Of a stretch of DNA of 64,000 nucleotides, positions 9,924-22,624 are shown one piece after another. The translations under genes and the position numbers were made by a program. Under the pieces are notes generated by a model. It searched no databases. It had not been told where the DNA came from and was given only the letters and a program-made list of their open reading frames with translations. Source of the stretch: Aegilops tauschii subsp. strangulata (taxonomy: Eukaryota; Streptophyta; Magnoliopsida; Poales; Poaceae). The stretch is taken from the NCBI RefSeq assembly GCF_002575655.3, contig NC_053040.3:158659148-158723147 (forward strand), given 5' to 3'. How positions within the stretch are numbered: the stretch's first letter is position 1; each line of letters starts with the position of its first letter.

Positions 9924-10595
9924 ATGGCCAGTGTGAGTTCTGGGTCAAGAGATTTCCACCAGGGAGAGGCGAGCCTGGAAGCGGAAGCACGAGAGATGTC
10001 CCGCCTCGCCGCAAAAGCAGCCAACATGTCCCGCCGCACACCCGTAGCAGCAGAGAGGTCCCGCGGCGCCGCCGAAGCAGCACGGAGGACCCGCCGCGCC
10101 GCGGAAGCAGAAGAGATGTCCCGCCGTGCCGTGAATGCAGCAGATATGTCCTCCAGTACCGCGGCGGCCTGAGAAAATGCCTCTCGGGCATGCGAGGACT
10201 CTTACAGGCGCATGCGTGCCCTCGTCCTTAGGCAGATGGATCAGATCTATAGGTGGGCGAGGTTGTAGGATGACCCGAAAGCCTCGTTTGAACAGTCTAC
10301 CAACGTCATCCGGCAACTAAATGAGAGCAATGCGAAGCTTCGGCCCAAGCGCGACCTGCTGAGGGCGAAGATCGTCAGAAGTGCGGAGCAGCACAAGCAG
10401 ACCACTGCCTTGTTGAAGAGGACCGGCGTCATCGTCAAGAAACTTATGGACAAGAATGCCATGCTACACATCGAGCGCAAAAGGCTGGTGGAGGAATCCG
10501 TGGATGCTCTCAACCAGCATCTTGAGGACAAGAAAGAGCTCGTCGCCGCTCGCCGCGGAGTTCCCGCGGCCTACAGCAAAGCATCAAGAAAGTAG
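9924..10595 (+). pseudogene. Ala/Arg-rich decapeptide-repeat, coiled-coil-like protein with two stops
   Basis: One plus frame of 223 codons plus stop, broken by TGA 10170-10172 and TAG 10266-10268. Residues 25-82 (from 9996) are about five and a half copies of a ten-residue repeat near MSRRAAEAAE, encoded by 30-bp units. After the first stop the frame continues with highly charged, leucine-containing sequence (for example KKLMDKNAMLHIERKRLVEE) that looks like a coiled coil. ATG 9924 is chosen because it follows a TATA box, a CA-rich leader and a GCC context. I do not recognise the protein. It lies inside CACTA-1, between the 84-bp repeats and the 506-bp array, so it may be an accessory or captured gene of that element. 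Confidence 0.55.
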
Positions 10596-11169
10596 AGATC
10601 AGCGAGCCAGATTGTTGTCTTCCTTCTTCTTTTGCCCTTGTGTATTTCAGGCGTTGCCGCAACTGGCTTTTTTAATTATGTTTCTAAATATGTAAGACAA
10701 TTATTATCCACTGTCATCGTCCTTATAGTCATCATGCTTGCTATAAGTCGCTGCCGATGCTATATAGGTCCATCGGATCTTACATCAAGATCCGTGCAAA
10801 ACTTTCTTTTCAAATTTTCATTTTTCTCTCTTAAATCTTAGTCCAGTGACACATATAGCCACGCCATAGAGAAGGTGCTCCGGCACCATTAATGGAGACG
10901 TTGGGAGGGAGGTGCGGGGTGGGTAGCGGTCAAAGGGCTCTCCTCCCGATGAGCACGCGCATGGGTCTGATCGCACGCCTCCCATACTCAAATAGCTAGC
11001 CCGCACGACACCTCCTAGCCAATAAAAAAAGGGGACGCGTGGCTGCACGTAATTGGTAAGTCGAACGCCCACGGTTTCAATAATACTTGTGTTTCCGATT
11101 TGTAACGTGACAACACATGTTCCAAAATGACTTTGTTGATTGTTAATATGTGCGCCTTCGCAAATCGGA
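10596..11169. other. CACTA-1 internal spacer
   Basis: 3' untranslated-like AT-rich DNA to about 10840, then a GC-rich stretch to about 11050 and a diverged lead-in to the 506-bp array. I see no gene in it. Confidence 0.35.
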
Positions 11170-12601
11170 CAGAAAAATTACCACAACATGTTGGTGCCAT
11201 GTCATGAGACCATGCCAAGTTTCATGATTTTCAAGCGTGTTTTGGAATTACAGGAATTAAAAAACCAAGTTTCTCAATCTTTCCGGTCGAGCCACGACGC
11301 CTAGATGTTTGAATTTTACTCCCATCTCTTGCATGGGACCTAGAAATTCACCCAAGGACACACATGTGATTTTGCAAACATATTTGGTGCACTGGAGCAT
11401 GTGCTTGTAGTTCAAATTTGAATTATGCACATTAAATGCCCAGAAACTCAATTAATGTATAAAAAAGGCGAAACAAACCCGGAATAATTCCAAAATTTAG
11501 CACGGTAATTCCATTTGGTCTAATCTGGATGTATAAAAAAATTAAGGCGGGAGAAGGCAGTGTACATAAGTCGTTTCGCACATGGAGCTGACACGTTCCC
11601 TCTCGGAACCACGAGCCTTCTTGAGGAAAGCTCCGGTTTGCAAGAAGCTTACACCAAAGCTTGACCCAATTCGGCCAAAAAAATTACCGTAGCATGTTGG
11701 TGCCATGTCATGACACCATGCCATGTTTCATGATTTTCACGTGTGTTTTGGAATTACAGGAATTAAAAAACCAAGTTTCTCAATCTTTCCGGCTAAGCCA
11801 CGACGTCCAGATGTTTGAATTTCTATCCAATATCTTGCATGGGACCTAGAAATTCACCCAAGGACACAGATGTGATTTTTCAAACAACTTTGGTGCACTG
11901 GAGCCTGTGCTTGTAGTTCAAATTTGAATTATGCACATTAAATGCCCAAAAACTCAATTAATGTATAAAAAGGCGAAACGAACCCGGAATAATTCCAAAA
12001 TTTAACACGATACTTCTATTTGGTCTAATCTGGTTGTGTAAAAAAATTAAGGCGGGAGAAGGCAGTGTACGTATGTTGTTTCGCACACGGAGGTGACACG
12101 TTCCCTCTTGGGACCACGAGCCTTCTTGAGGGAAGCTCCGGTTTGCAAGAAGCTTACACCAAAGCTTGTCCCAATTCGGCCAAAACAATTACCACATCAT
12201 GTTGGTGCCATGTCATGAGACCATGCCAAGTTTCATGATTTTCAGGTGTGTTTTGGAATTAAAGGAATTAAAAAACCAAGTTTCTCAATCTTTCCGGCCG
12301 AGCCACGACGCCCAGATGTTTGAATTTCACTCCCATCTCTTGCAAGGAACCTACAAATTCACCCAAGGACACACATATGATTTTTTAAACAATTTTGGTG
12401 CACTGCAGCCTGTGCTTGTAGTTCAAATTTGAATTATGCACATTAAATGCCCAGAAACTCAATTAATGTATAAAAAAGGCCAAACGAACCCGGAATAATT
12501 CCAAAATTTAGCACGGTACTTCTATTTGGTCTAATCTGGCTGTGTAAAAAAAATTAAGGCGGGAGAAGGAAGTGTACGTATGTCAATTCGCACACGGAGG
12601 T
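11170..12601 (+). repeat. 506-bp tandem repeat array, left half (copies 1-3)
   Basis: Copies are anchored by ttggtgccatgtcatga at 11191, 11697 and 12202, giving periods of 506 and 505 bp. Each unit contains aagcttacaccaaagcttg, ttcatgattttc, ttcaaatttgaattatgcac and aattaaggcgggagaagg. Short frames starting MSQFGQ recur in the copies but are not conserved as protein. The array is cut by TAT-A after GAGGT at 12597-12601 and resumes at 19442. Confidence 0.85.
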
Positions 12602-13248
12602 TGTTGGGGATATACCCCGCGGAGTAAACCGGCCGGAAGTATAACCCGGCCGGACTTGGCAGTTTACTTGAGACCTGGCTGAGACTTGACGATTCACTGG
12701 CAACCCGTTTGGACCTGACGGTTTACGATTCATTGGTAATCCGGCAGGCGAGTCAGAGGAGCGACAAGACCCAGTGGCCCAACGGGCGGTTCATTATGGC
12801 CGGTTCATACTATGGTGGGCCGGTTTAAGAGGAAAGACATGACGAATATTTACCTTACAAGGAGTTAAGACCAGGACTTGTATCCGGTTTGTATTAGAGA
12901 TAGACTAGTCCTAATCCTAATAGGACTCCACGTGTAACCCGCCCCTTCAACATATATAAGGAGGGGCAGGGCTCCCCAAAGAGGGGGGAGCAAGAAGAAA
13001 GAATCTCTAGGGTTAGAAACAAGAGCCGGTTTACCGACGACTCCCTCGTGATCATAATGAGACCTAGCCTCAAATAGCATGTAGGGTTGTTACCGGATGA
13101 TGTTTCCCGGGGCCCGAAGCTGTCTAAATCCTTGTCTTGTGTTGCGTCTCTCGATTCCGCTCAACCCCTCTCAAGATACCACATAGATGCATCGGCCTCG
13201 TGACTAAGTCCTGACACTAAGGACATCTGCCGTGACAATTCCACGACA
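12602..13248 (+). mobile_element. 5' LTR of TAT-A
   Basis: 647 bp, TGTTGGGG...CCACGACA. A TATATAA box lies at 12953-12959. It aligns over its length with the 3' LTR; the main difference is a 12-bp stretch present here (around 12960-12975) and absent there. The third base is T instead of the C found in the 3' copy. Confidence 0.85.
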
Positions 13249-13268
13249 GTTGGCGCCCACCGTGGGGC
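13249..13268 (+). other. primer-binding site of TAT-A
   Basis: Immediately after the 5' LTR the sequence reads gttggcgcccaccgtggggc. The tggcgccc... form is common in plant Gypsy primer sites complementary to a tRNA 3' end. The tRNA was not determined. Confidence 0.65.
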
Positions 13269-16200
13269 CAGACGCATGGTGGTGTTGAGTTCTTGAAGGG
13301 ATCTCTTTCACATGGACCAAGAAGCTCGCAATTTTGTCATATGAGGAAGAGCCAGAATATTCATCGGTTGTAACCGGGAACAGGATTAACTTTGGAGCTG
13401 GTATTTACAAGACTGAGATCAAAGGAAATTAGGGGTAAGTTTGTGCATCACCACCGCGATCTGCAATACACCGAGACCCAAAGAGAATCGATATTCACTG
13501 CTGCGCCAATCCATCAAGTCGTCGGGTCACCAATGGCATAGAAGCATCGACGTCGTCGACGAGCAGATGGAACGGCGTCTACGAAATTGAGACTGAGATA
13601 TTTTAGGGTTGTGTAATGTACGGGCACCGCACACATCGTGATGATCCATCAAGTCCGAGACGAGAGATTTTTCGGTGGCAGCCTTGGGTGACTCGTCAGG
13701 TCGCGGGATCGACGGACAGGAAAGTTCTGCTACAATGCTACAAAGTCCATAGGAATTCTACAGCGGCAGCAATAGGCAAACTGAAAGCATTTCGTTGTTG
13801 TTACCTTTTTACGTAAAATCCGACGAATCTCCGCACAGTGTTGGAACAAGAATTTCTCTCGCAAAAAAATGTTGGAACAAGAATCAGCAGGGTTCCTAAC
13901 TCCCCAGGCATCCGCGGTCACTTCACCACAACAAACCCGGCCGCATCCAGTAGCGCGTGTCACGTCCGCGTACATTATGCCAGGAAGGGTGGCGCTTGAA
14001 GAAAGAAGTCCATGCATAGCGGCTGTCAGGCTGCCACCTCACACAGCCGTGTAAGACAGAGACAGAACTGATCTAGTAGTACTACTACTACTTGATGCGC
14101 ACGGGAATCAATGCTACATCAATAAGGGCACTAGCATGAAGTACTACTTCCCACGTACATGCAATGGTCGTGCTTGGTGTTTGGATCAAAAAAGATAGGA
14201 AAAAGGAAACGGCCAACGACTCGGAAGTGGATTCCGCCTTCGACTCATCATCGCTCCATCTGTCTTCGCCTGGCTTCAGCCGCCGCGGCCAAGTGTGTCT
14301 GCCGTGCTCGCCTCTGATGGATTCCGCTGAGCCACTGCTACCCTACTTTGAGCCGCCCCCGTGCGCACTTTGCTTCGGTCAAAGTGGCTCCGCCTTCTTG
14401 CGCTAAGACGCCGCTGCGGTCTGCTGCAAGCCCTGGTTTTCTGCTCCTATACGCTCCCCTATTGGCTGAAGAAAAGACAGAGGGTACCGGCTGAAGGAAA
14501 GAGAAAAACAAAAGGGGACATGTTACTCTTGTTACCATGGCATTATTGTGAGCCGGCTACTACTATTCCGTGTGAGGATAAGGCTATATGTCCACGTTCA
14601 TCCGACGAAAAATACCAGGAGAATTATTCATTACAAAATGACATTATACCACGGAGATGGAGGAGTGCCAACATCATTCGGCACAGGTGGTCGTTGTTAT
14701 TCAACAGACTCCCACACCAGCTTCCAACTACGTGGCCGTCTCTCGCGACCGCACCGGTTTACAACGCCACGGATGACAGGCCCGTCCGCTTTCGCGGCCG
14801 GTTCACGCCTCCACACCCGCTTACAATGAGGACGATAACTACTGGCCTGACATATCAGGTGAAATCCACCCATTATATTTTTATATTATATATTGCTTTC
14901 TTTAAAAAAGAACAATTACTTTGATCGGTATATTTTTGTATACAGGATAATTATTCACTACAAATGTGGTTTATACCACGGGTATGGAGCACGGGCTGAT
15001 AATGTTCCGCCCGGCGATAATCCGTGACATATTACCCGTTGAATGGATGCGCACAAGTCGCCGCCATTGCGGCCCGGTCTACATCGACTTGCCGGGATTG
15101 CGTTTGATTGCTGTTGAATGGGCGTGCACAAAGACACCGCCTCTGCGGACCCGGTCTACATTAACTCGCCAGTCCGTGCCGGTTTACAACACCGGTGCCG
15201 ATTTTCCCCGTCCGCACTTGCTTACAATGCCGTGACATGCGGCCGACTCATCTGTCCGAGCTGCCTCTGATGTTGCGGTCGTCTTTGCTGTCCGTCTCTT
15301 GCGGCTTGGTCTACATCAACATACCAGGCCGCACCTGTCTGCATGACCTGTTTATTGAGTATGAGCAAGTCACAGCTTGGGTAGCCCGGTTTTCTTTCAA
15401 CAAAATGGAGGCAAATTATCACATACTATCAACCGCCATCTGCACTGGGTGGCTCAATGGGCAGGCGCACAAGTCGTCGCCACTACAGTTTGGTTAACTT
15501 CAAATCACCAGGTGGAAGGAACCATTGGCCGAGTTGCTGACACGGCTCATACGGGATCATTTATAACCCGCCGCAGTCACCTCAAACTTCTGTGGATTCA
15601 CATCGTGCTATCAACACCAATGATATACAATTTATGTTGGGTTATATCACGGTCAAATATGGAGAATCTCAAGCCAACTCCTCGAGTCACCTTGAAACTC
15701 GGGGGCTACGATGACATGACTCAGCAAATCTTGCCTGTTTCAGCAAATTTAAGAACCCCAGGACGATGGAGGGAAAGATGACCCGGTCCCGGAGGCTACT
15801 GTTATTTGAAGGTCGTCAGAAAAATTCCGGCTTAGAAAGTATATGACTGTTACAAAATCCCGGCTCAATGAAGAAGTTCTCGATCATCAGAAAGGATTCC
15901 GGTTTAAAATCCGGCTCAAGGGAAGTCAGTCTCACTGAAGCTCTCAAATATCCGGTTTACAATCCGGTTCAAGGGAAATCTGTCTCCCACAAAGCTCTGA
16001 AGCTCTCAAATACGGTTTAAGAATTTTTCCGATTCAAAAAGGAATTAACTTCTCGCAAGTTCGAGTTTAAAGGCCGTCAGAAAATTACCGGCTGAAAATG
16101 AAGTTTCCGGTTTAAAATCCGGTTCAAGGGAAAGATGTCTCCCACAAAACTTTGAAGCTCTCAATATCCAGTTCAAAATCCCGGTTCAAGAAGAATTTAT

Positions 16201-18788
16201 CTCTTGCAAAAAGTTAAAGGTTGCCGAAGAGGACCTGCAGCCGTGATGCGCGGTTCAAACATGGGTATCCTGCCTTATTGGCTTATCATGTGTGGTTGCA
16301 TGGGGGCTTCTGTTCATAAAGCGGCGTCCGGTTTACACCTTGATTCAGCTTATCAAAGCTTTATATAAAAATCACTTGGGGGCTTGGTTGCATTTGAACC
16401 ATAGCTACACCTCTTGATCGGCGCAATGCCACAATATCACTTGGGGGCTTGGTTGTATTCGAACCATAGTCACACCTCTTGATCGGCTCAAAGCCAAATT
16501 ACTCCGAGGCCAAAGAGGGTGTTGCAAAACAACAACTCAAACATAGGCACCCACTGAGCACAGCTCAAATTATTACTTGGGGATTCTTTGCTGTCGCAAT
16601 GAACAAAGAATCTACACTTGTGATAGGCTATCAAGCCATGGCTTGGAAGCCTGGTGTATACACCTAAAACCCCGGGTTAGCCTGCCTATTTAAGTAAGTC
16701 ACTCCGCCCAGGTAAACCTGGTATGACCCTTCGAACTTTGACAAGTTACTCCAAAAAAGGACCCTGAACTTGTCAAGTTAAAACGATGATTGGTTAAGGA
16801 TTGAGGACCATCTTAAAAGGCTTTGTAAAATGGTTTAACTTAGTGGCCTGGCAGCCCATGAAAAGCCTCGAATTTGGGGCCTGGCAGCCCATGAAAAGCC
16901 TCGACTACAAGTTTTCATCTGCTTTTATTTGCTAAGTTTTTTCTCCTTTGATGAGATTTATACTGTTTTTGATAAACCGGCGTTCATTAACCCGGCTTGA
17001 CTTTCAACTACAGGTTGTCAGTATATGATCAGTCATAATCCGAAGATTATCAACCCGGTCTGGTTTTGACTATAAGTCGCCAATATTATATATGGTTAAT
17101 CCGGTATTTATCACAACCCGGCACAGATTTATCATAAATCGGCACAATATGGAAGGAGTTATCAGTACTCAAGATTGGGGTTATCACCTTTACTACAATA
17201 AAGTTGGCCAACCAATGATGTGATTTAATGTCACAGGTATGATATATTTCATATTTGATTATTCTTAAGTGCAGCCTTGGTTATCAACCCAGGTTATATG
17301 TTGGGCATTATGACCCGTCCGGCGGTAAACCGCCAGGACACTTTAAACTTGTTGTATGCAGAAACAGGTTGAATAAAGCATAATTATAAATCACCGGTGT
17401 TTATTAAACCGGCCTTGCTTTAAGACATAAGTCGCCAGTGTATGATGAGAAATTATCCGGTGTTTATTAACCCGGCCTGGCTTTAAGACGCTAAGTTGCC
17501 AATGTATGATGAGAAATTATCCGGTGTTTGTTATCCAGTCCTGGCTTTGGACTATAAGTCGCCAGTATATATTTGGATTACGCCATTGGAATCATGCGCT
17601 TATAAATCGATGGGTATATTATTCAAATCTTTAATAGCCAATATGGTTGGATTTTTCTTATGGTTATCAATAACCAGTATTATGATTAAGGTTTTCAAAG
17701 TCGCTTTAGCGCAATATCAATGGATATGATTTATTCTACAATTGAAGGAATAGTCCCGAGTCGCTGCAGGCTTACGACCCGGCACATGGGAGCTACATTA
17801 TTTAAATTGAGATTATATCAAATATGCAAGTCTCATGTCGCTGCGAGCATGCACCATGACACTTGGAGGCTAATGCAAAGTCATTTTTTGCTCATATTAT
17901 TGAAGACCCGACTCATCATATCATAGTGAGCCGGCCCTTGGGGGCTACCAATTGCTCCTGTCAAACATTCAAGTATATATCAAGTCCCAGTTTAGTATTA
18001 TCTTACTAAGCCGGTCCTTGGGGGCTACACATCACTGCTCAAGTCTACATGATTATATTTACAAAGTCCCTGCTCATTATTGCATAATGACCCGGCCCTT
18101 GGGGGCTACACTGATTGAAGTTTACTATTCAGTTTTTACTAGAGATGAACAACATGGATTTCTTCAAAGTGGCAGTAATTATATGGAAACAAGTTTCAAA
18201 TCATCACTTTGTTCTGTTCAAGACTTGGGGCCTACATGTAATATGGATATAAGGGAGAAATATCTTCCGATTTTCAGTTTTGATTACACCAGATTGACCC
18301 GGCATCACCAATCATTATGACCCGGTGTCTGCAACAATCATAACCGGGCGTCATCAATAATCATGAACCGGCGTTGGCAACAATCATGAACCAGTGTTGG
18401 AAACAATCATGAACCAGCGTTGGAAACAATCATGACCCGACATTATCAGTTTTTATAACCCGGCAATTTTGGTAATATTAAACCGGCAAGTTTTACATCT
18501 TCAAACCGGCTAATATCATATGAGTATTTCAAGACCCATATTTCTTAAATCGGCGCTTTGGAAGCCGACTCAAGTGGATTATTCTTCACAATATTTCTCT
18601 GTGAGAAACCAACGTCAGCAAATTGAGTATGAAGCTGGCTTGTTGACCCGGATTTTCTAGAAGGAGGAAATGACAAGGACTTAAGGATGATCAGATGCCG
18701 GTTTACAAGAATTCTTAACCCGGAGCATAATCTGTCAAATTTGTTCTTCTGTTTGTTTTATAGGATCAGTTTAACATGGATAAATCCA
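13269..18788 (+). other. non-coding interior of TAT-A
   Basis: About 5.5 kb without a retroviral domain. Visible structure: repeated cggtttacaac/cgtccgc units at about 14740-15240; repeated ccggttcaagggaa and ccggtttaaaatccgg units at 15800-16210; two ~60-bp direct copies around cacttgggggcttggttg at 16370-16500; a ggcggtaaaccgcc palindrome near 17320; repeated ccggtgtttattaacccgg at 17390-17560; cttgggggcta repeats at 17935-18110; and aatcatgaaccggcgttgg repeats at 18310-18440. The same modules occur inverted in TAT-B. Confidence 0.7.
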
Positions 18789-18806
18789 AATTAAACTGGG
18801 GGCTAG
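18789..18806 (+). other. polypurine tract of TAT-A
   Basis: aattaaactgggggctag directly precedes the 3' LTR start at 18807. Its purine run next to the LTR marks the plus-strand primer. The same sequence occurs in inverse orientation in TAT-B. Confidence 0.65.
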
Positions 18807-19441
18807 TGTCGGGGATATACCCCGCAGCGTAAACCGGCCGGAAGTATAACCCGGCCGAACTTGGCGGTTTACTTGAGACCCGGCTGAGACTTGACAATTC
18901 ACTAGCGACCCGTTTGGACCTGATGGTTTACGATTCATTGGTAATCCAGCAGGCGGGTCAGAGGAGCGACAAGACCCGGTGGCCCAACGGGTGGTTCATT
19001 ATGGCCGGTTCATACTATGGTGGGCCGGTTTAAGAGGAAAGGCATGAAGAATATTTACCTTACAAGGAGTTAAGACCAGGACTTGTATCCGGTTTGTATT
19101 AGAGATAGACTAGTCCTAATCCTAATAGGACTCCACATGTAACCCGACCCTTCAACATATATAAGGACCCAAAGAGGGGGGAGCAAGAAGAAAGAATCTC
19201 TAGGGTTAGACACAAGAGCCGGTTTACCGGCGACTCCCTCATGATCATATTGTGACCTAGCCTCAAACAGCATGTAGGGTTGTTACCGGATGATGTTTCC
19301 CGGGGCCCGAAGCTGTCTAAATCCTTGTCTTGTGTTGCGTCTCTCGATTCCGCTCAACCCCTCGCAAGCTACCACATAGATGCGTCGGCCTCGCAACTAA
19401 GTCCTGACACTAAGGACATCTGCCGTGACAATTCCACGACA
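18807..19441 (+). mobile_element. 3' LTR of TAT-A
   Basis: 635 bp, TGTCGGGG...CCACGACA, followed by GAGGT at 19442-19446. Same sequence as the 5' LTR apart from scattered substitutions and a 12-bp deletion just after the TATA box. Confidence 0.85.
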
Positions 19442-20870
19442 GAGGTGACACATTCCCTCTCGGAACCACGAGCCTTCTTGAGGGAAGCTCTGGTTTGCCA
19501 GAAGCTTACACCAAAGCTTGTCCCAATTCGGCCAAAAAAATTACCACGGCATGTTGGTGCCATGTCATGAGACCATGCCAAGTTTCATGATTTTCCGGCG
19601 TGTTTTGGAATTACAGGAATTAAAAAACCACGTTTCTCAATCTTTCCGGCCGAGCCACGACGCCCAGATGTTTGAATTTCACTCCCATCTCTTGCATTTG
19701 ACCTAGAAATTCACCCAAGGACACACATGTGATTTTTCAAATAACTTTGGTGCACTGGAGCACGTGCTTGTAGTTCAAATTTGAATTATACACATTAAAT
19801 GCGCAGAAACTCAATTAATGTATAAAAAAGTCCAAACGAACACAGAATAATTCCAAATTTTAGCACGATACTTCTATTTGGTCTAATCTGCTTGTATAAA
19901 AAAATTTAGGCGCGAGAAGGCAGTGTACGTATGTTGTTTCGCACACGGAGGTGACACGTTCCCTCTTGGAACCAGGAGTCTTCTTGAGGGAAGCTCTGGT
20001 TTGCAATAAGCCTACACCAAAGCTTGTCCCAATTCGGCCAAAGAAATTACCGCAGCATGTTGGTGCCATGTCATGACACCATGCCAAGTTTCATGATTTT
20101 CAGGCGTGTTTTGGATTTACAGGAATTAAAAAACCAAGTTTCTCAATCTTTCCGGCCGAGCCACGGCACCTAGATGTTTGAATTTCACTCCCATCTCTTG
20201 CATTGGACCTAGAAATTCACCCAAGGACACACATGTGATTTCTCAAACAACTTCGGTGCACTGGAGCATGTGCTTGTAGTTCAAATTTGAATTATGCACA
20301 TTAAATGCCCAGAAACTCAATTAATGTATAAAAAGGCCAAACGAACACGGAATAATTCCAAAATTTAGCACGATACTTCTATTTGGTGTAATCTGCCAGT
20401 GTACAAAAATTAAGGCGGGAGAAGGTAGTGTATGTATGTCGTTTCGCACACGGAGGTGACACGTTCCCTCTCGGAACCAGGAGCCTTCTTGAGGGAAGCT
20501 CCGGTTTGCAAGAAGCTTACACCAAAGCTTGTCCCAATTCGGCCAAAAAAATTACTTCAGCATATTGGTGCCATGTCATGACACCATGCCAAGTTTCATG
20601 ATTTTCAGCCGTATTTTGGATTTACAAGAATTAAAAAACCAAGTTTCTCCATCATTCCGGCCGAGCCACGACACCCAGATGTTTGAATTTTATTCCCATT
20701 TCTTGCATGGGACCTATAAATTCATCCAAAAACACACATGTGATTTTTCAGCAAACTTTGGTGCATTGGAGCATGTGCTTGTAGTTCAAATTTGAATTAT
20801 GCACATTGAATGCCCAGAAACTCAATTAATGCATAAAAATGCCAAACGAAGCCGGAATAATTCCAAATTT
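19442..20870 (+). repeat. 506-bp tandem repeat array, right half (copies 4-6)
   Basis: Anchors at 19554, 20060 and 20565 again give periods of 506 and 505 bp. Subtracting TAT-A and one GAGGT copy from the 12202-to-19554 interval leaves 507 bp, so the array was a regular six-mer before insertion. The last copy drifts after about 20820. Confidence 0.85.
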
Positions 20871-22108
20871 AAACATGACACTCATGTACTAGTTGCATGT
20901 TCACTGTACGTAAATGTTCTAGCAATTCAAACATCATCCTTTCCCTCCGTAACACCATTATGTCTTTCAAAACAGAATGAAAAAATCAGGTATACCACAA
21001 ACAGTTTACTAGAAAGAATCGTCTGGGATGCGATAGAAAATATCTTGGCGCACCGTCTTGTCTGGCTTACGCAGGAAGCTTCGTCGTCTACAGTCCACAG
21101 GTGACCCTTCACTGCTGCTTACTGGCAGCTCAGCCTCCTCACCGGCGACCCTTCTTCTTGCAGCGCCGCCTCCTCGCCGGCGACCCTTCTTCTTGCTGCG
21201 CGGCCTCCTCGCCGCCGACCCTTCTTCTTGCTGTGCGGCCTCGTCGATATGGTTAGGTAATCCACACCCCACCCACACCATCCTCCTCCTTTCCCGTCCC
21301 ACATGCCTCGACTAACGGAGCGACACCTTCCACCAAAATCACTGCCCCCCTCCTCCAATTAAGCGCTGCCCACAGCCATTTTACACGCAGTATAACGTGG
21401 AGCTGAGTAGCATGTGGCCTCACGCGCGAACGAGGTCGCTATGGCTGCCATGTGTGTCGACCACCAGATCTTGGAGGAGCACCTCGTCTTCGAGGCCACC
21501 GTCGACACCACCGCGCGGTTGTCTACTTTAAAATACAGTTCATGATGTTTTCTCGAGGCCACCGCCAGTGCCTTCTAGTGATTTGTCCTCTGTAATGTTA
21601 ATATGCAATCTAATGTTCAATTAACAGTTTGGTCCTCTGAAATGTAATGTTCAGTTAACACTTTGGTCCAACAATTGCTACATTTCGTAGTACTGTTCTC
21701 AAGCATTCTTTGTTTTGTTAACTGTCTTATCTTCTAGTACATGTTTCTATTCTACAATGTCGTGCTCAGTTAACTATTTTGGTTCATTTGGTATGCTGTC
21801 CATTTAACTGTTTGGTTTAGTTCTGCAATTTGATTTTCATTTGTTGTGGGTACAATTTTGTATTGTTATGCATGTGACACCAATCGAATTTGGCTATACT
21901 CAATACATATTCTACTGATAGTATGGCAACTCTCAATTAACCTGATCAAGATCTTCCTTATGTGTGTTGCAAGGAAACAATGGGAGACAGTGCGGTTTAC
22001 CATCGTGGTTTGTTCAAGCAGGGTCCTTTGGCTAATAGCACATTATTTTGCAGTTGCAGGAATCATTCTAATATTTAGGTTTCTTACAATTTGGTCTTGC
22101 ACATGCAG
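20871..22108. other. CACTA-1 spacer upstream of the B3 gene, with 36-bp repeats
   Basis: Holds about three copies of a 36-bp unit (ctcctcgccggcgaccct and onward) at roughly 21136-21245. A short plus frame of 34 codons starts at ATG 21441 and contains LEEHLVFEATVDTTAR; it could be a 5' exon of the B3 gene, but I cannot prove splicing. From 21550 to 22100 the DNA is AT-rich and intron-like, with repeated ttaactgtttggt phrases. Confidence 0.4.
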
Positions 22109-22624
22109 GTCCTGCTGTCAGAGGCTTAGACCCACTGTTCGACCCATTTTGCATATGGGGAAATGAGATGTCCATGAATATCAGTCAAGTCAAGAAACTC
22201 AGAAAGATTGTTAGGATGAAGAAACTTGCGACGAATAACAGCAAGATCTTTGTTTGCACAATGAAGAAGACATCAGTCAACTATAGGATGGTACCAACTC
22301 TTTTACCTTGTTTTTACCCCTTGCGCCATTTCAAAATTTACAACAGCGATTTATGCATAGCTTTGTTTTCAGTACTTTTCAAAGCAGTTCACCAATGATT
22401 ACCTCTCAAACCACCTGCATGGTCAAGAGGCGAGGAAGGTATTCATTCAACACCCACGGTACAATATTGAAGTCTTGCTGATGAGGACGAAGGTTGGGCG
22501 GGCAATTATCCATAGCCACTGGCCTAAAGTTGCAAGGACATTCAACATCACTGAAGGCTCAATATTTGCCTTCCGCTTCTACAGTTTCCCACATGAGATT
22601 CACCTGTCTATTTACAGTGCATGA
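22109..22624 (+). CDS. B3-domain-like protein carried by CACTA-1 (two 3' exons)
   Basis: An exon from 22109 (after a tgcag acceptor) to 22290 encodes a segment with DPLFDPFCIWGNEMSMN. A GT...AG intron (22291-22372) follows, then exon 22373-22624 ending in TGA. The second exon encodes QFTNDYLSNHL, then GRAIIHSHWPKVARTF and NITEGSIFAFRF. This is the pattern of a plant B3 DNA-binding domain, where a Trp-containing strand is followed by a Gly and a final Phe-rich strand. Upstream exons were not fixed. It lies ~770 bp from the right CACTA terminus. An opposite-strand homologue with the same exon boundary sits in CACTA-2. B3 proteins bind DNA as transcription factors; a role in the transposon is inference. 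Confidence 0.6.

Larger units (their letters stand above)
12602..19441 (+). mobile_element. TAT-A, complete non-autonomous TAT/Grande-type LTR retrotransposon
   Basis: A 6,840-bp element in plus orientation flanked by the perfect 5-bp duplication GAGGT (12597-12601 and 19442-19446). It has two LTRs, a primer site and a polypurine tract. The interior of ~5.5 kb has no gag, protease, reverse transcriptase or integrase. Its LTR (TGTYGGGGATATACCCC...CCACGACA) is the same family as that of TAT-B. Interior modules such as the cttgggggcta repeats and a ggcggtaaaccgcc palindrome recur in TAT-B and in the pol-bearing TAT fragment, which points to trans-mobilisation by related autonomous elements. Confidence 0.85.

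Noticed and set aside
11661..20795. MSQFGQ... frames in the 506-bp units as a gene family
   Set aside because: Frames differ in length and stop position between copies and show no selection-like pattern; they follow from tandem repetition.
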